Source: Bradyrhizobium sp. AZCC 2262
Lineage (GTDB): Bacteria > Pseudomonadota > Alphaproteobacteria > Rhizobiales > Xanthobacteraceae
Direction: 5' to 3'
Length of the DNA stretch: 64,000 nucleotides
NCBI RefSeq assembly: GCF_036924535.1
Contig: NZ_JAZHRT010000001.1
Coordinates: 8,804,001 to 8,868,000 of the forward strand
Both the position numbers and the translations under genes were made by a program. The notes below the pieces were generated by a model. The model made no database searches. It was not told the origin of the DNA and saw only the letters and a list, made by a program, of their open reading frames with translations. Of the stretch, positions 61,768 through 64,000 are shown piece by piece (position 1 is the first letter of the stretch; the number at the start of each line of letters is the position of its first letter).

Positions 61768-62355
61768 ATGTTCGATCGAAGCGGCCGCTTTTTCACATTG
61801 TTCGGAATGCAACTTGCGACCGCGGGCCTCGTTGCATCCATGCTGGCGACCGCTCCCGAAGCCGGCTGGTCGCAGGCAGCGCCCCAGCCCACGCTCGGCC
61901 TGCAGTCGCCGGCCCAGCAACCCCTGCCGGCTCAGCCCGAGCCGCAGCAGATTGAGCCACAGCCGCCGGCGCGCGACGAGAATCCTGGCCTGATCAACGA
62001 GATCGGCAAGCTGTTCGAGAAATCGAAATCGCTGCTGCCGCCGCTGAAGAGCCCGAGCGAGACCATCGACGATTTCAACGCGCGCACCAGGGACGCCGGC
62101 CAGAGCCTGTCGAACATGGCAAAGCCCTCGACCATGGTGAGCGGGCGGGCGGCGTGTCTCGTGTCGGCCAACGGCGCGCCGGACTGCAAGGCCGGCGCCG
62201 ACCGGCTGTGCCTGAGCAAGGGGTACAAGGAAGGCAAGAGCCTCGATACCGACGCGGCCGAGAAATGCTCGCCGAAAGTGTACCTGCCGGGCTACAAGCG
62301 CCAGTCGGGCGACTGCAAGACCGAAAATTACGTGACCAGGGCGCTGTGCGAGTAG
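61768..62355 (+). CDS. Secreted Pro/Gln-rich protein, unknown function
   Basis: The 195-residue protein starts at MFDRSGRFFTLFGMQLATAGLVASMLATAPEAGWSQ (signal peptide), followed by a Pro/Gln-rich linker (QPLPAQPEPQQIEPQPPAR), a helix FEKSKSLLPPLKSPSETIDDF and a C-terminal Cys-rich segment with six Cys (AACLVSANGAPDCKAGADRLCLSKGY, KCSPKVYLPGYKRQSGDC). The Cys pattern suggests disulphides in the periplasm. I do not recognise a named family. An in-frame TTG at 61732 is rejected. Confidence 0.75.
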   Translation: MFDRSGRFFTLFGMQLATAGLVASMLATAPEAGWSQAAPQPTLGLQSPAQQPLPAQPEPQQIEPQPPARDENPGLINEIGKLFEKSKSLLPPLKSPSETIDDFNARTRDAGQSLSNMAKPSTMVSGRAACLVSANGAPDCKAGADRLCLSKGYKEGKSLDTDAAEKCSPKVYLPGYKRQSGDCKTENYVTRALCE

Positions 62356-62427
62356 CGCATGATCCGGAAAAGTGGGCACCGCTTTCCCTCGGAACAAACG
62401 CGAAGCGTTTGCCCGGAGATCATGCGC
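62355..62427. repeat. Rhizobiales-type palindromic repeat GCGCATGATCCGGAAAAGTGG
   Basis: GCGCATGATCCGG... is closed by CCGGAGATCATGCGC, with GCGAAGCGTTTG inside. I recall this element as common between genes in Rhizobiales. It overlaps the final base of the upstream stop codon. Confidence 0.8.
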
Positions 62428-62436
62428 AAACAAAAG

Positions 62437-62481
62437 GCTGGCGTGGAATGTCGTTTCGCAGAAAAGTCATTCCACGCCAGC
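62437..62481. promoter_or_regulatory. Long perfect inverted repeat upstream of the nitronate monooxygenase
   Basis: GCTGGCGTGGAATG and CATTCCACGCCAGC are perfect 14-bp arms around a 17-base loop. It is 107-151 bases upstream of the ATG at 62588, with no T-run. It could be a terminator for the upstream gene, an attenuator or a regulator site. Confidence 0.5.
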
Positions 62482-62587
62482 GCCAAAACGCAATACTTGA
62501 CACTGGAAAGATTGCCTTGTTGGTATGATGTCTGGCATCTCTAAGGCCAAGCATCGCCCTCCTGACTAAACCGAAGGATCGTCTCGA

Positions 62588-63556
62588 ATGTCCATGCCTG
62601 CCTTGTTCAAGGGCCGTTTGTCGCTACCCGTGATCGGTGCGCCGCTCTTCATCATTTCCGTGCCGGATCTGGTGATCGCGCAATGCAAGGCGGGTGTCGT
62701 CGGCTCGTTTCCGGCGCTGAATGCGCGCCCGCCGGCGCTGCTCGACGAATGGCTGGCGCGGATCAAGGAAGAGCTCGCGGCTTACGACAAGGCCAACCCT
62801 GAGCGGCCGTCGGCGCCGTTTGCGGTGAACCAGATCGTGCACAAGTCGAACAACCGGCTCGATCAGGATCTGGCGCTTTGTGAAAAGCACAAGGTGCCGA
62901 TGATGATCACCTCTCTCGGCGCGCGCGAGGAACTCAATCAGGCCGCGCATGGCTGGGGCTGCATCGTTTTCCACGACGTGATCAACCAGAAGTTCGCGCA
63001 CAAGGCGGTCGAAAAGGGCGCCGACGGATTGATCCTGGTGTCGGCCGGCGCCGGCGGCCATGCCGGCGAAATTTCGCCGCTGGCTTTCGTGGCGGAGACG
63101 CGGGCCTGGTTCGACGGTCCGATCGCGCTGTCGGGGGCGATTGCAAACGGCCGCGCTATCCGCGCCGCACGCATATTGGGCGCCGACTTTGCCTATATCG
63201 GCTCCGCCTTCATCGCCACCCAGGAAGCCAATGCCGTCGAGGGCTACAAGCAGATGATTACGGCCTCGAGCGCCGAAGACATCGTCTATTCCAACCTGTT
63301 CACCGGCGTGCACGGCAATTACCTGAAACCGTCGATCGTCGCGGCCGGCATGGATCCCGACAATCTCCCGACCTCGGATCCCTCGAAAATGAGCTTCGGT
63401 ACCGACGCGTCCGGCGAGCGTGCCAAGCCAAAAGCCTGGAAGGAAATCTGGGGTTCCGGCCAGGGCGTCGGCAGCGTCGCCAAGGTCATGCCGGCCGCTG
63501 AACTGATTGGGCGATTTAAAAAGGAATATGACGAGGCGGTCGATCCAGCACTCTAA
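62588..63556 (+). CDS. Nitronate monooxygenase (2-nitropropane dioxygenase family)
   Basis: The 322-residue FMN enzyme has the TIM-barrel signature: VIGAPLFIISVPDLVIAQCKAGVVGSFPALNAR, QIVHKSNNRLDQDL, and the catalytic His in ILVSAGAGGHAGEISPLAFV. FAYIGSAFIATQEANA supplies the phosphate loop. It oxidises propionate-3-nitronate and similar compounds. AAGGATCG is upstream of the ATG. It is followed by a short repeat and the convergent aldehyde dehydrogenase. Confidence 0.9.
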   Translation: MSMPALFKGRLSLPVIGAPLFIISVPDLVIAQCKAGVVGSFPALNARPPALLDEWLARIKEELAAYDKANPERPSAPFAVNQIVHKSNNRLDQDLALCEKHKVPMMITSLGAREELNQAAHGWGCIVFHDVINQKFAHKAVEKGADGLILVSAGAGGHAGEISPLAFVAETRAWFDGPIALSGAIANGRAIRAARILGADFAYIGSAFIATQEANAVEGYKQMITASSAEDIVYSNLFTGVHGNYLKPSIVAAGMDPDNLPTSDPSKMSFGTDASGERAKPKAWKEIWGSGQGVGSVAKVMPAAELIGRFKKEYDEAVDPAL

Positions 63557-63568
63557 CGGGCGCCAGCG

Positions 63569-63592
63569 CCCTCTCCCTTACGAGGAGAGGGC
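63569..63592. repeat. Short palindrome, CCCTCTCCC family
   Basis: GCCCTCTCCCTTACGAGGAGAGGGC is a 9-bp stem with a short loop. It is related to the arms at 17029 and 51721 and lies between convergent genes, where it may terminate transcription. Confidence 0.6.
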
Positions 63593-63659
63593 GGCCAAGG
63601 CGAGCCTCGGTAATTGCAAGGCTTTGGTAATTGCAGGCCTTGGCACTCGCGTGTGGCGC

Positions 63660-64000
63660 TCACACGTTCAGATTCATCCAGACCGCTTTCGGCTCGGTGA
63701 AGTTCTCCAGCGCAGCCGTGCCATGTTCGCGGCCGAAGCCGGAATCGCGCACGCCGCCCCACGGCAGCCGCACGTCGGTGTAGCCATAGGTGTTGATCCA
63801 GACCGTGCCGGCGTTCGCCTTCCTGGCGAAGCGCTGCACGCGTCCGATGTCGCGGCTCCAGACGCCGGCCGCAAGGCTGTAGGCCGTGCCGTTGGCGATC
63901 CGCAGCGCGTCCGCTTCATCCTTGAACTTGATCACGCTGACCACAGGGCCGAAGATTTCTTCCTGCGAGATCCGCATCTCGTGTTTGACGTTGGCAAACA
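63660..64000 (-). CDS. Aldehyde dehydrogenase, C-terminal part (5' end outside window)
   Basis: Only about 113 C-terminal residues are in the window; the frame stays open to base 64000. EEIFGPVVSVIKFKDEADALRIANGTAYSLAAGVWSRDIGRVQRFARKANAGTVWINTYG is the C-terminal catalytic and oligomerisation region of NAD-dependent aldehyde dehydrogenases (betaine-aldehyde type), and LPWGGVRDSGFGREHGTAALENFTEPKAVWM is the usual end. The catalytic Cys lies upstream. It is convergent with the nitronate monooxygenase gene. Confidence 0.92.
   Translation of the reverse strand, partial: FANVKHEMRISQEEIFGPVVSVIKFKDEADALRIANGTAYSLAAGVWSRDIGRVQRFARKANAGTVWINTYGYTDVRLPWGGVRDSGFGREHGTAALENFTEPKAVWMNLNV

Noticed and set aside
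1..64000. CRISPR arrays, tRNA or rRNA genes, transposases, phage genes, riboswitches
   Set aside because: I looked for evenly spaced short repeats, cloverleaf patterns, transposase motifs and conserved aptamer sequences and saw none I could support. The repeats present are single palindromes.

Overview
The window looks like chromosome from an alphaproteobacterium of the Bradyrhizobium/Nitrobacteraceae group. The evidence is high GC content, a TrcR (DUF1013) cell-cycle regulator, an NdvA-type cyclic glucan exporter, a ferritin-VIT1 iron exporter (MbfA type) preceded by a near-perfect Irr/ICE box, a DUF1127 protein, and many palindromic intergenic repeats of the kind seen in Rhizobiales. I see no tRNA, rRNA, CRISPR array, phage, IS element or plasmid backbone.

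Layout. 1-1.5 kb: end of a type I secretion HlyD protein and a small secreted protein behind a perfect palindrome. 1.9-9.4 kb: a catabolic patch with an NTF2-FAD monooxygenase, a two-module VOC protein, a CinA-type amidohydrolase, an exported metallo-beta-lactamase-fold protein, and a tight operon of two ACMSD-like amidohydrolases plus a Rieske protein. 9.6-13.9 kb: small and poorly known genes (secreted protein, DedA-like membrane protein, coiled-coil protein, Arg-rich protein, DUF2336 protein, 69-aa protein). 13.9-14.8 kb: a 0.9-kb gene-free stretch of repeats. 14.8-19.6 kb: a tricarballylate oxidation locus (tcuB, secreted alpha/beta hydrolase, tcuA, LysR regulator). 19.7-31.3 kb: DUF1127, GNAT and NTF2 genes, then crotonase, SDR, GST, acyl-CoA dehydrogenase, alcohol dehydrogenase, amidase, an orphan ABC binding protein and mbfA. 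31.4-44.9 kb: an epoxide-hydrolase-like enzyme and a large acyl-CoA beta-oxidation cluster centred on a TetR regulator: AMP ligase and thiolase on the minus strand; 3-hydroxyacyl-CoA dehydrogenase, enoyl-CoA hydratase, feruloyl-CoA-synthase-like ligase, three acyl-CoA dehydrogenases and a nitroreductase on the plus strand. 45-64 kb: mostly housekeeping genes (lipoprotein, DUF6494, MASE1 hybrid kinase, trcR, ispH-thrB-rnhA, peroxiredoxin, DUF924, fadD, D,D-carboxypeptidase, ndvA, a second orphan binding protein, hisE-like, a SNARE-associated membrane protein, nitronate monooxygenase, and the end of an aldehyde dehydrogenase).

How it fits together. The 32.8-44.9 kb block contains every step of a beta-oxidation spiral: activation by two ligases, dehydrogenation, hydration, oxidation and thiolysis. 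It has one divergent TetR gene with a candidate operator in the control region, so it probably forms one regulon for a long-chain, aromatic or alicyclic carboxylic acid. The three tandem acyl-CoA dehydrogenases differ at the catalytic-loop position, which suggests heteromeric enzymes. Nearly every gene junction in this block is filled by a palindromic repeat. I found no strong case for a wholly new defence, mobile or RNA system. The most unusual items are the tcu locus with a secreted hydrolase and no transporter, the amidohydrolase pair with a wide-spaced Rieske protein, an SDR lacking its catalytic tyrosine, and several operator-like palindromes.
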